Shown here piece by piece: positions 20,935-32,719 of a DNA stretch of 64,000 nt. The notes beneath the pieces were generated by a model. The model was not told the origin of the DNA. It was given only the letters and a program-made list of their open reading frames with translations, and did no database searches. Both the position numbers and the translations under genes were made by a program. The stretch's first letter is position 1. Every line of letters begins with the position of its first letter. This DNA is from Smallanthus sonchifolius (Eukaryota > Streptophyta > Magnoliopsida > Asterales > Asteraceae): positions 16,169,501-16,233,500 of the forward strand of contig CM042023.1 in the NCBI GenBank assembly GCA_023525975.1, read 5' to 3'.

Positions 20935-22500
20935 ATGTCGACCCCGCCTAATTCACCTGCATCCCCTGTCGTTCAGGAGCACGATGTTCCTACCGTACCT
21001 TTGCCAGAGCCAAGGAGACGTCGACTCAACCCGATCAATACCACTGTAGGGTATGACGAGCCTATTCATGTGCGTGTCAGAGGCAACACGCAGGACTGGG
21101 ATTGGTATCCCGATAGGATCAGGAACTGGATCCGCGAGGAGGAAGTCCAACCTCCACTCACTACTGACATTGCTTCTTTTTCATCATCTTCTGTGCGAGC
21201 TTTGCCACCATTGCAGTACCCCTTTGAGCAGGTGTTAGCTGCCTTTGTAGCTAGGATGAACCGGGAGATCCGGAACATGAGAGATGCAGTAGGGGAGATT
21301 TCTGGTATATTAGAGCGACAGATTCTATTGAATCAGAAAAATGGCAAACTGACTTTAGATTTAACAGTCACTGATAAAGTCCATGAGAATTTGGCAAGTG
21401 GATGTGTGGATATGGAAGACCGGCTGAACACTGCATAGTGGAACCTAGATATACTCCACACCAGGATTGAGCAAGTGGAGGCTCGACTTGCAGCTGCTGA
21501 AGCAGTAGGAGTTGCACCAGATGATGCACCAGTAGGAGATCCGGCCGAGGACGAGGATGCAGCATCTGATGTTACATCATCTAGCAGTGGCATTTTATAT
21601 CTTATCTTCATTACTTATTTATGTCTTTTCTTTTGAACCTAGATGGGCAGGGTTGTTCCCATCCAAATCTGAATCCGCCTTTGCAATGTGCAATTGCCAG
21701 CCAAACAATCAGGTGAAGTATGCATCTAGCACACTTGAGGGTCCGGGCCTTACTTGGTGGAACTCCCAAGTGCAAATGCTAACTCTTGAGATGGCAAATG
21801 CATTGCCATGGGACGAATTTAAGATTATGCTGCGGGAGGAGTATTGTCCCCGTGATGAAGAGCAGAAACTTGAGGGCGAGTTCTAGAACCTAAAGATGGA
21901 AGGATCTGAGATTGAAGCCTACACTACTCATTCGCATGAACTGGCGAACTTATGTCCACAAATGGTAACACCTCCCTATAAGAGAATCGAGAAATTCATT
22001 GATGGTCTGGTTTCGCAAATTCAGAGCATGGTGACATCTTCTAATCCTACTACAATCCAGCAAGCAATCAGGTTGGCTCACAGGCTAACCGATCAGGCAG
22101 TCGCTCAGGGCACCCTACCCCCTAGAGGTGAGTTATCAAAGACAACTGACAACAAGCGGAAGTTTGACAGTTCATTCCCCAAAACCTTCCAGTCAAACCC
22201 ACCTTCTCAACAACAACAGCAACATCGTAAGCTCGAACCTTCAAAGAACAACAATCAGTCTAACTCTTCTCAGCAGAATCAGGGTTCTTATGTTGGCAAG
22301 TACCCGAAGTGCAACAAAATGTAACTTCCACCATCATGGAGCGTGTGACCGGTATCGTTGCAACCGGTGTGGAAAGATGGGTCATTTGGCCAAAGACTGT
22401 AGAGTGGATCTGCAGAACAAACAGACACCACCTGGAGATGCACCCAAAGGCTGTTTTGAGTGTGGTAAAGAAGGGCATTTCAAGAAAAATTGCCCGCAGT
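20935..22500 (+). pseudogene. Element C gag with zinc knuckles (broken)
   Basis: The start ATG at 20935 opens MSTPPNSPASPVVQEHD and a coiled-coil-like stretch (RMNREIRNMRDAVGEISGIL). A stop at 21436 is followed in frame by acidic sequence. The capsid core resumes at about 21640 (SAFAMCNCQPNNQVKYA, GPGLTWWNSQVQML, EEYCPRDEEQKLE) and continues to 22316 (EAYTTHSHELANLCPQMV, NPTTIQQAIRLAHRLTDQAV), with a stop at 21884 where Trp is expected. A frameshift near 22316 leads into the two CCHC knuckles CNRCGKMGHLAKDC and CFECGKEGHFKKNC. Part of the capsid between 21590 and 21650 appears deleted compared with the longer gag of elements B and D. Confidence 0.88.
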
Positions 22501-25500
22501 TGAGGAGAAACGGGAACGGGAATGGAAATGGCAACAATCATCAGGGCGGTAATGGAAATGGTAATAACCACCAGGGTGGAAATGGTAATAACAACGGAAA
22601 TGGTGCAAAGGGCCGAGCATTTGTGATTAGATCGGGAGATGCTCGGAATGATCGGAACGTGGTGAACGGTATGTTTCTCTTAAACGATCATTATGCTTCT
22701 GTACTTTTTGATACTGGCGCCGATAGAAGTTTTATATCTAGAGAACTTAGCGGTCAGTTAGGAATAAACCCAACTTTATTAGAACACCATTATACCGTAG
22801 AGATAGCAGACGGTAAAGTAATCGAGGCAACCCACATTCTCAAGGGATGTAAGTTAGAACTTTCTGGTCACAAACTCGACATCGATCTCATGCCAGTTAC
22901 ACTTGGCAGTTTTGACATAATTGTGGGCATGGATTGGTTGTCTAAAAACCAAGCCGAGATCATCTGTAGTGAGAAGATCGTTCGTATACCCCTTCCTAGT
23001 GGAGAGATCCTATCCGTTCAGGGCGAAAGAAGTGGTGCGGTCATGGGCATCATATCTTTCATGAAGGCTCAGAAGTGTCTGCATAAGGGTCATACCGCAA
23101 TTCTAGCCCTTGTCGCTGACAAGTCCACCGAGGAGAAAAAGTTAGAAGATATCCCTATCGTTCGTGAATTCCCAGAAGTATTTCCTGAAGACCTACCTGG
23201 TCTTCCACCTCATCGTCAAGTCGAATTCCAGATTGACCTAACACCCGGAGCAGCGCCTATTGCTCGAGCACCTTATAGACTGGCATCAAGTGAGTTGCAA
23301 GAGCTATCTACACAACTGCAAGAGTTGTTGGATAAAGGTTTCATCCGACCGAGCTCATCGCCATGGGGAGCTCCAGTCCTATTTGTCAAAAAGAAAGATG
23401 GAACTTTCCGCATGTGCATTGATTACCGAGAGTTAAACAAAGTAACAGTCAAGAACCGCTACCCACTACCCCGTATTGACGATTTATTCGACCAACTTCA
23501 GGGGTCAAGTTTCTACTCAAAAATCGATTTAAGGTCTGGATATCATCAGCTGAGAGTTCGAGATGAGGATATATCCAAGACTGCATTCAGAACCCGGTAC
23601 GACCATTTCGATTTTTTGGTCATGCCATTTGGATTAACTAACGCACCCGCGGTGTTCATGGACCTCATGAACCGTGTGTGTAAACCTTACCTGGACCAAT
23701 TCGTCATTGTCTTCATTGACGATATCCTCATATACTCTAAGAGTCAGGAAGAGCATGAGGAGCATCTGCGTTTAATCCTTGAACTACTGAAGCAGGAACA
23801 GTTGTACGCGAAGTTTTCCAAATGCGATTTTTGGATTCGCGAGGTTCAATTTTTAGGACATGTGATCAATGAGAAGGGAATACATATCGATACAGCCAAA
23901 GTGGAAGCTATTAAGAATTGGGCAGCACCAACAACTCCAACCGAAGTTCGGCAATTCCTAGGATTGGCCGGATACTACCGTTGTTTCAACGAAGGATTTT
24001 CAAAGATTGCCCAACCCCTCACCTCCTTAACCCAAAAAGATAAACCCTATAATTGGAGTGAGACTCAAGAATCAGCATTCCAGCTACTGAAGCAGAAACT
24101 ATGTAGCGCACCTATCCTATCTCTACTGGAGGGAACGGATGACTTCGTGGTGTATTGCGATGCCTCCATCCAGGGTCTCGGTTGTGTGTTGATGCAACGC
24201 GACAAGGTTATCGCATACGCTTCTCGACTGTTAAAAATCCACGAAAAGAACTACACGACTCACGATTTGGAGTTAGGAGCCGTAGTGTTTGCACTCAAGA
24301 TATGGAGACATTACTTGTACGATACCAAGTGCACCATCTACACCGATCACAAGAGTCTTCAGCATATATTTGAGCAGAAAGAGTTGAACATGCGTCAACG
24401 TCGTTGGATCGAGTTACTAAACGATTATGATTGTGCAATCACGTACCATCCGGGCAAAGCTAATGTAGTGGCCGATGCCCTAAGCAGAAAAGAAACCAAA
24501 CCCCGACGGGTTAGAGCATTACAACTCACTATTCATACAGGATTACCCGAACAAATCCGCAATGCTCAACTCGAAGCTTTAAAAGAGGAGAACTTGTCAT
24601 TAGAATCCACTCGTGGTATGGAGAAACAACTTGAGGTTAAAGCAGATGGTATTCGCTACTTAGCAGAACGAATATGGATACCAGTATATGGAAACCTAAG
24701 AGATCTAGTCATGGATGAAGCTCACAAATCTCGATACTCTATCCATCCAGGATCAGACAAGATGTATCATGATCTCAAGGTTTTATATTGGTGGCCGAAC
24801 ATGAAAGCCGACATAGCCACCTACGTGAGCAAGTGTCTAACTTGTTCCAAGGTCAAGGTGGAGTACCAAAAGCCATCCGGATTACTCCAACAACCGGAAA
24901 TACCAATGTGGAAATGGGAGCAGATTTCCATGGATTTCATAACCAAATTACCCCGAACCCCTACTGGATGTGACACAATCTGGGTGATAGTGGATCACCT
25001 AACCAAATCTACACATTTTCTTACTATCAAAGAGACCGACAAAATGGAAAAGTTAACTCGCCTCTATCTTAAAGAAGTAGTATCCCGACATGGAGTGCCA
25101 ATCTCCATCATTTCCGATAGAGACGCCCGATTCACCTCACGTTTATGGCAATCATTACAGAAAGCTCTAGGCACGCGCCTGGACATGAGTACAACGTACC
25201 ATCCTCAAACAGATGGCTAGAGTGAGCGTACCATTCAAACCCTAGAAGACATGTTAAGGGCTTGTGTGATTGATTTCGGAAATAGTTGGGAGACTCACTT
25301 GTCGTTAGTGGAATTCTCTTACAATAATAGTTATCATACGAGCATCAAAGCAGCACCGTTCGAGGATTTGTACGGACGGAAATGCCAATCACCAATATGT
25401 TGGGCTGAAGTTGGAGATAGTCAACTTACGGGTCCTGAACTTGTGTATGAAACCACCGAGAAAATCGTGCAAATCAGAAACCGTATGGCGGCAGCTCGTG

Positions 25501-25988
25501 ACCATCAAAAGAGTTATGCAGACAAACGCAGAAAACCGCTAGAATTCCAAGTAGGAGACAAAGTGTTATTAAAGGTTTCACCTTGGAAAGGTGTGATTCG
25601 TTTCAGGAAACGAGGAAAGCTAAACCCGCGTTACGATGGACCATTCGAGATAGAGAAAAGGATCGGTCCAGTAGCATATCAGTTGAACCTATCAGATACA
25701 CTTAATGGAGTACACAATGTTTTTCATGTCTCAAACCTAAAGAAGTGCCTGTCAGATGAGACACTTGTAGTTCCACTCGAAGAGTTGGAAATTGATGAAC
25801 AACTACGTTTCATTGAGGAACCAGTTGAGATCATGGACACAGAGGTCAAAACCCTCAAGCGCAGTAAGATACCTATTGTCAGAGTTCGCTGGAACTCGAA
25901 GCGTGGACCGGAGTTCACGTGGTAACGCGAGGATCAGATGATGAAAAAGTATCCTCATCTTTTCAAACAGTCAACGGCAAACACATAA
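22501..25988 (+). pseudogene. Element C pol: protease, RT, RNase H, integrase, chromodomain (two stops)
   Basis: One continuous frame of over 1,150 codons, broken only by TAG at 25218 (Gln expected) and TAA at 25923 (Glu expected). Order: a low-complexity (GNGNGNNHQG)n linker; protease VLFDTGADRSFIS (22700-22740) and VGMDWLS; RT with FRMCIDYRELNKVTVKNRYP, KIDLRSGYHQL, FGLTNAPAVFMDLMN and catalytic FIDDILIYS (about 23712-23737); RNase H with VVYCDASIQGLG, YTDHKSL and KANVVADALS; integrase zinc region (SRYSIHPGSDKMYHDLK, SKCLTCSKVK) and DDE core (MDFITKLPRTPTG, IISDRDARFTS); GPFEIEKRIGPVAYQL; chromodomain (EIMDTEVKTLKRSKIPIV, VRWNSKRGPEFTW). The natural stop would be at 25986. These enzymes copy the element RNA into DNA and insert it. 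Best preserved pol in the window together with that of E. Confidence 0.94.
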
Positions 25989-26004
25989 GGTACTAACTAA
26001 ATTT

Positions 26005-26118
26005 TGAGACGAAATTTATTTCAACAAGGGGATGATGTGACAAACCTAAACTATTTGTTTCAGACGTTACGGACTTCGTTTAATTTTTGGGACGGAAATT
26101 CTTTCAACAAGGGGATGA
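26005..26118 (+). promoter_or_regulatory. Element C polypurine tract, duplicated with a false LTR start
   Basis: The sequence TTTCAACAAGGGGATGATG occurs twice, ending at 26035 and 26118. The first is followed by TGTGACAAACC (26036), which imitates an LTR start; the second by the true LTR TGTGACATCCG (26119). The 83-bp repeat also copies the preceding GGGACGGAAATT block. The PPT primes plus-strand DNA synthesis. Confidence 0.82.
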
Positions 26119-28765
26119 TGTGACATCCGACATTTTCAGGTTAACTCCGTTAACTCAAACCTCGTTAGTTCAAACATTATTCGTTCAAACTCAGTTATCA
26201 CAGTTAGTCGCACGTACATTCAATTTAATTAGGATTAATTAAATGTGTCAGTCAGTTAACACACATCGGATCGCACTCGAGTCTAACCCGAAACGTTGGT
26301 GATTAATCGAAATTAACATTACGAACATTTAATAATTTATATTTAATATAAATTATGAGTTTTTATGATTTATATGTGATTACGTGAATTTACGTGAATT
26401 ATGTGAATATTATTGTTTTCGTACGTGTTTATCGTGTGTAAAGCGTAGTTAGTATTTTTATAAAAGTTATTGTTTTTATAAAAATAAAAATCAAAAGTTG
26501 TAATTATTAATTAAGTTGTTATTAAATTAATTATAGTTATGGACCTCTAGAAAGCCCGTAGCCCAACTTCAAAACCCATTAGGGACTAGATAAGGATAAA
26601 AGTTTTAAAATAAAAATAAAATCAAAACCCTAACCCCCCATTCCCCTTCTTGCCGTCGCGATCCCCATCCCCTCACCTTGAATCGGCCGAACCAAGAACA
26701 AGCCAAGGAACCATCGTTTGAGCTTCGATCGTGAATCCGGAAGTAGTACGTGCTAGTTTACGCATTCCTAACGTTCCTACGTAAGTTACTTTATAAAAAT
26801 CCGTCGTTATTTCATTATTACTTTTGAGATCGAAACCCTAGATTATCCAAACGTAATGATTTTGAAATATGATAATGAATTCGTTAATTGGTTGATGTTG
26901 TTATGGCGTATTGATGATTTTATGAAAATATGTGAAACCCTAGTTGTCATACGATGTGAAAATTGAATATTGTTGATTATGTGATGTTTAGAAATCACAT
27001 GCTAGACGTGAATAATGATTAATATAGTTGTAATTATATTAGTTGAAAGATTTAGAATTGATTTGACGTGTTAATTGCATGAATAAAACGTGTAATGGAC
27101 AAGTTAATAAAAGAGGAAACTTTTTATGATTTCTATCTTGCATGCTAGACCTGATTAGGATGATGTGATGATGGTTATATGTTACTTGATGCGTGTTTAG
27201 ATGATTTGTGAAATCAGATTTTGAATACCTAGATCGGTTTTGCGAACTTTCCAAATAAGGAAACTTTAATTGTTAAAAGTGGTTATAACTTGCTATTTAG
27301 ACATGCATGATATGGTTTGATGATAGATCTATGTTAGATAGGACACAATAACTGGTTGTAACGTGTTAGGTGTTTGAAATCACGCATGCTAGTCATAGGT
27401 TACTAAAGTTGGAAACTTTGTCTTGAATTATGATTTGCATGTTTAGGTTCTAGACAATTGTTATGTGATGTGATGAGCTAGAACATGTTAGAGTGATACT
27501 ACAAACATATCAATGATGATAGTTTCCAGGAAACACGAGTCCCGAACAAACTTACTGTTTATAGAAACCTGCTATTTATAGAAACCTGCTATTTATAGAA
27601 ACCGGCTATTTTTGGAAACTTTCTATTTTTGGAAACTTGCTATTTTTGGAAACTTTCTATTTTTGGAAATCATGTTTATTTGTTAGAACAATAAGGAATT
27701 GTTGCTAAGTGTTACCTGCATGATCTTATGTGTGTAATATGGAAGTATTATATTAATCAAACACTATTTCATACATCGTGTCACCAACGGGTCGTCGGGT
27801 CAAACTTGGTTAAACACGAGTCAAACTTGTAAACTCTTTTCAAACACTTAAACAATGGGATTGTTTGGATACTTAGGTTCCTATCATCATGCACAAACAC
27901 ACACTTATAAACCGGTGTTTATAGGTGGCAGTTAGTCGTCAAGCATTCTAAGTTCGCTTTTTCTTTCGCAAGCACTCTAAGGTGAGTTTCACGGCCCCTT
28001 TTCCTTATGATTTAAACTTGGGGGAGAAAACATGGGTACGAGCATTTAGATCTTACATTTCTTTTATATCACTTGTGTACTAAGCGCAAACATATCATGA
28101 AAGTCCTTACTTATCGAACCGTTAGTATATGGGTTAGCGAGGTAATCTTGAGTAGTACTACTGGGCATTGACAAGCCCCACCCGCGTTAGTCGCGCTAAG
28201 ACGACGGGAAGTCGAACGGGTGTAACATTGACCTAAACATTCACCATTGATTATGATAGTCATGGTGGGAGGCAGTACAAACATAAACAGTCAGCTTCGG
28301 TGTCGAAACACTTTAGTAACACGTACTAGGTTAGCTACCTATGATATAAATTGTAAATGGTATTATCTAGTAAACTTTACAAACATTGAAACCTGTGAAC
28401 TTACCAACCTAGTGTTGACACATTTTAGCATGTTTTCTCAGGTAATTAAGGTACAAGCACAAGCTAAGGCATGCATGCATCCCAAGTCCATCATTTTCAA
28501 ACGCAAGAACTATTTATTTTTATTATTGTTGAATTGTTATTTTTGGCGCGACTGTTTTGGCGCATGCTTTTCATTTAACTTTTCGCTTCCGCAAGTCTTA
28601 CATTAAATCAGTGTTTTCATTACTAGTGTTGCATCGTGACTATGAGCAATACTAGTGTTTTTTCTTAAACTCATATAGAGTCGTTCAACGTAACTAATGA
28701 CTGAGATCTTGTTAGGTCACGCCCCTAACGGTAAAACTCCGTTGGTGGATTTTGGGGGTGTGACA
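26119..28765 (+). repeat. Element C 3' LTR
   Basis: 2647 bp, same termini as the 5' LTR. It differs by scattered substitutions, an extra ~29 bp near 26950 and two fewer 17-bp units. The conserved block is at 28393-28445. Confidence 0.95.
27550..27669. repeat. 17-bp tandem repeat in element C 3' LTR, seven units
   Basis: Same unit as 19564-19717 but about two units shorter. Confidence 0.85.
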
Positions 28766-29257
28766 TTATTTCTTTGGGCGAACATAAGCCATCGAACTTG
28801 ATATGTTCTCTCAAATGATTCTAGGAGAACTTGATAAGTTCGCCTGCGCGAGCTTCTTCCCCAATGAAAACACTTGATCTAGTCGGCCGAATTCGAGGTG
28901 TTCAAACCTTAAACTTTACTCGAGTTTAGCCCGAAACCCAACAATTATGAACACTCAATTTAAGCTCGATAGTTACCTATTTTCGCTTCCTTTTCTATGC
29001 TAAACGATCCAGAGATGATGACAATCGATCCCCGAGCTTTTGAGCCTCTTTCCTTTGCTTTCTCCCTCTAGACCCGAGACCTCTCTCTATCTAGAAGTTT
29101 ACGTAACAAGGAGAATGAGGAGGGGAGGGCTGCTCCAATCCTTATATAGGTGGGCCTATTCGGCCCACTTTTGCAAGGCCCAAGCCCGGCATGCTTCTTT
29201 TTCACATTTTTTTGTTTTAACTTTCGAGCTTTCGTGTTTTATTTTTGGGATGTTACA
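28766..29257 (-). repeat. Element B 3' LTR, inner part
   Basis: It resumes after element C with TTATTTCTTTGGGCGAAC and ends TTTTTGGGATGTTACA. It contains more GCGAACTT motifs and a TATA box, but lacks the ~75 bp with the hairpin module present at 35630-35710 in the other LTR. Confidence 0.9.
29141..29150 (-). promoter_or_regulatory. TATA box of the element B 3' LTR
   Basis: Minus-strand CCTATATAAGGATTGG, ~110 bp from the LTR start; duplicated at 35948-35957 in the 5' LTR. Confidence 0.55.
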
Positions 29258-29298
29258 AGTCTACCCCCCTTAAAAAGGTTTCGTCCTCGAAACCGTTT
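29258..29298 (-). promoter_or_regulatory. Element B polypurine tract with upstream hairpin
   Basis: Minus strand: the hairpin GGTTTCG-AGGA-CGAAACC is followed by TTTTTAAGGGGGGTAGACT and then the LTR TGTAACATCCC. Element D has the same hairpin and PPT arrangement at 46154-46192. Confidence 0.85.
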
Positions 29299-29312
29299 AT
29301 CAGTTAAACAAC

Positions 29313-30778
29313 TAAGGGTATAGTTCCCTCATTTCACTTTCTTTCTCCCAAGTCATTTCTGATCCTTTCTGTGTTTCCATTGTATCTTAACCAAAGGTAT
29401 TGACTTATTGCGTAATCGCTTCTTGGCTTGGTCAAGAATGGATGTTGGCTCCTCCACATAGTTCAAACTGTTATCCACTTCGATTTCGTCGTATGGTATG
29501 TGAGCCGTGTCGTCGGCAAGGCACTTGCGTAAGTGCGATACGTGGAATGTAGAGTGGATTCCACTAAGCTCATCGGGTAGGTCGAGTTTGTAAGCAACTT
29601 GAACAACTCTTAATAAATTTTGAAGGGTCCGACAAACCTTGGACTTAGTTTGCCACGTTTTCTAAATCGGATGATCCCTTTCCATGGCGATACCTTTAAC
29701 AGTACCATGTCCCCTACCTGAAACTATAAATCTCTTCTTCTCTTATCCGCATATGATTTCTGCCTGTCATTAGCTGCCTTCATTCGAGCTTTGATTTGGT
29801 CGAATTTCTCGGAAGTAGTTTTGACCACTTCGATACTTGCAAAATCTTTCTGTCCAATTTCCCCCCAACAGACCGGGGTCCTATATCTCCTTCCATACAA
29901 CATCTCAAATGGCGGCATGCCAATGGTTGAGTGATAGCTGTTGTTATATGAGAACTCTGCCAATGGCAGGTGGCTATCCCAGCTTCCACCAAAGTCGATG
30001 ATACAGGCTCGGAGCATGTCCTCCAAGGTCTGGATAGTCCTTTCTGATTGTCCATCTGTTTAAGGGTGGTAAGCAGTGCTGATGTTTAATCTAGTGCCCA
30101 TTGTTTCATTGAATTTTTTCTAAAACCTTGATGTGAATCTAGTGTCCGTGTCATACATAATCGACAGTGGCATACCATGCCTGCTCACAATTTCCTTGAT
30201 GAATAACTCTGCTAGCTTCTCAGATGAAGTAGCCTCACATATAGGTAAGAAGTGAGCACTTTTCTTCAAGCGGTCGACGATCACCCAAATGGTATCATTT
30301 CCCTTAGCTGTTCGCGGTAGCTTGGTAATGAAGTCCATCGTGATCTCCTCCCACTTCTATTCCGGTATTGGCAAAGGTTGCATTTTACCGCATGGTTTCT
30401 GGTGCTCGGCCTTAACCAGTGAACATGTTAGGCACTTGCCCACATATTCAGTCACATCATTCTTCATGCCAGGCCACCAGTATTCTTTTTTCAAGTCTTG
30501 ATAAATTTTTTTTGTCCCGGGGTGGATAGAATAGCGAGACTTATAGGCCTCATCGAGGATTTTGGCTCTAAGTTCACCAATCTTGTGTATCCACATCCGG
30601 CCAAACCGAGTTCTTACTCCGTATGCATTAGTATCCAGATTCCTTTGTTGTCCTACTATTCTTTCTCGTTTTACATTCCTTTCCATCAGTGCCTCATCTT
30701 GCTCCTTTGCTATTTCACTCATCAAATCTAGTGTTATAATCAGTTGACATGTTTTGATCCGGATAGGTGTCGATTCTT
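29313..30778 (-). pseudogene. Element B integrase and chromodomain (broken)
   Basis: The integrase zinc region (SRYSIHPGTKKIYQDLKKEY, GKCLTCSLVKAEH) is at about 30545-30400; the catalytic core (MDFITKLPRTAKG, SRHGMPLSI) and C-terminal part (MEDMLRACIIDFGGSWDSH, EMLYGRRYRTPVCWGEIGQK) share one frame from 30941 to 29724. Stops are at 30357 (Trp expected), 30120, 30060 and 29724. The second catalytic-Asp region reads MYDTDTRFTS where relatives have SDRDTRFTS, a substitution near the active site. The chromodomain (YVEEPTSILDQAKKRLRNK, IPLVKIQWKHRK) is readable to ~29350, where a one-base shift changes the frame. Confidence 0.88.
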
Positions 30779-32719
30779 CCTTTCTGCTTAAGGCGTCAGC
30801 CACTATGTTTGCTTTGCCTGGATGGTACAATATCTCACAATCGAATTCTTTTAGTAGTTCCAACCACCTTTTTTGTCTCATGTTTAATACCTTTTGCTCG
30901 AAGATGTACTTCAGGCTTTGTGATCGGAGTAAATGGTGCATTTAACTCCATATAAATAGTGCCTCCAAATCTTTAATGCGAAAAATAATGCCGCCAACTC
31001 CAGATCGTGAGTGGGGTAGTTAACCTCGTGAATTTTTTACTGTCGCGAGACATAAGCGATCACCTTTCCTCGTTGCATAAGTACACAACCCAATCCCTGA
31101 CCCGAAGCGTTAGAGTAGACTACCAAGTCTTCATTTCCCTCAGGTAGGGTCAAGACTAGAGCTTGGGTTAATCGTGTCTTTAGTTCCTTAAACGCGTCAT
31201 TTTGGGTTGGACCCCATTCATATTTTACTTCCTTTTGTGTTAGTTTTGTTAGAGCCGAGGCTATTCTCGAGAAATCCTGAATGAACCTCCGATAATAGCC
31301 TGTTAGTCCTAGAAAACTTCGTATTTCCATTGGCGTCTTCGGAACGTTCCATTCCTTTACTGTTTCGATCTTTGTAGGATCTACCATAATGTCGTTTGGG
31401 TTTATCACATGACCTAGGAATTGGACTTCCCTAAGCCAGAAAGCGCACTTGGAAAATTTCGCATACAGCTTCTCATGCTTTAGAATCTCCAAAACCTCCC
31501 TTAGGTGACAGTGGTTATCACCCTCGTTCTTTGAATAGATGAGAATGTCATCTATGAAAACTATAACTGACCGATCCAACATTGGTCGACATACCATATT
31601 CATTAAATCCATGAATGCTGCAGGTGCGTTGGTTAGTCCGAAGGACATCACGAGGAACTCGTAGTGCCCATACCGTGTGCGAAACTCGGTTTTCGGTACA
31701 TATTCCTCCCTTACTTTCAACTGATGGTATCCCAACCTAAGATCGATCTTTGAGAACTAACTCACGCCTTGTAGTTGATCAAAAAGGTCGTCTATTCTAG
31801 GAAGTGGGTATTTGTTCTTTACTGTCCTCTTGTTCAATTCACGGTAGTCGATGCACATGCGCATGTTGCCGTCCTTCTTCTTTACAAATAGTACTGGAGC
31901 GCCCCATGGTGAGATACTCGGTCTAATAAATCCTTTTTCTGTTAGTTCTTCCAATTGAGACATTAGTTCTTTCATTTCCGACGAAGCCAATCAGTAGGGT
32001 GCTTTGGCAACGGGCTCAGGTCCTGCCAGTAGGTCAATATGAAATTCTATTTTCCAATCGGGTGGCAAGCCAGGTAGGTCCTCAGGGAACACTTTCGAAA
32101 AGTTGAACACCATGGGTACATCCTTGAGTTCCTTCGTTTTCATTCTATCGTCAACAATATACGCCAGATAAACTTTGCAACCGCGTCTCATGTAACTTTT
32201 GGCCTTGATCATCGAGATGAAGTTCGGCATCGCATAATTCCAATCCCCATAAACCATAATTGGACTGCCGTCAGTAGCTTTGAGGTGTATTCTCTTACAT
32301 TTACATATGATTTGAGCTTCGTTGGCAGCTAACCAATCCATGCCCAACACTATATCGAATCCTCCTAAAGTTAGAAGGAATAGTCTTGAAGAAAACTTAT
32401 GGCCCTCTATTTCTATGATGCAATCTTCAGTCACTTGGAATACTGCCGAATTTTTACCAACGACAGTTTGTACGCTAAAGGACCTTATTATGGTGTTGAT
32501 AGTGCAATCAAGTTTACGACTAAAAGCATCTGATATAAAACTTTTACTAGCACCTGAATCAAACAGAATAGCAGCATGTTCATCATTAACTAGGAACGTA
32601 CCTGAGACGACGACAGGATTTCCCCTTGCTTCTTCCTCAGTTAAGGTGTAGGATCGAGTCCTAGCCTTTGGTTGTTCCTGTTCCTTCTCTTTTCCCGAAC
32701 TAGATCGTCCAGTTTTCCT
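30779..32719 (-). pseudogene. Element B protease, reverse transcriptase and RNase H (broken)
   Basis: Protease ILFDSGASKSFIS and VLGMDWLAANEAQI lie in the 32821-31991 frame. RT continues in the same register: GFIRPSISPWGAPVLFVKKK, MRMCIDYRELNKRTVKNKYP, SFGLTNAPAAFMDLMN and the catalytic FIDDILIYS. RNase H (VVYSNASGQGLGCVLMQ) has Asn in place of the usual Asp of the DAS motif, so the first catalytic residue is lost. Stops are at 31991 (Arg expected), 31757 (Trp expected) and 31037. A frameshift between 31036 and 30945 separates the RNase H C-terminus (KYIFEQKVLNMRQKRW, KANIVADALSRK). Confidence 0.9.

Larger units (their letters stand above)
18159..28765 (+). mobile_element. Gypsy element C (Ty3/gypsy chromovirus, nearly complete), TSD TTATT
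   Basis: 10,607 bp, flanked by TTATT at 18154-18158 and 28766-28770. LTRs 18159-20810 and 26119-28765 begin TGTGACATCCG and end GGGTGTGACA; they are very similar over their length, implying a fairly recent insertion. The uninterrupted B LTR at ~35481 (CTACTTTATTTCTTTGGG) shows the empty site. Order: LTR, PBS, gag, protease, RT, RNase H, integrase, chromodomain, duplicated PPT, LTR. The pol frame has only one stop inside the integrase and one in the chromodomain. Likely Tekay clade (chromodomain type; inferred). Confidence 0.96.

Noticed and set aside
32322..32651. Plus-strand frame overlapping the element B protease, also seen opposite the A and D proteases
   Set aside because: It is the antisense shadow of a conserved coding region, which explains its conservation between elements.
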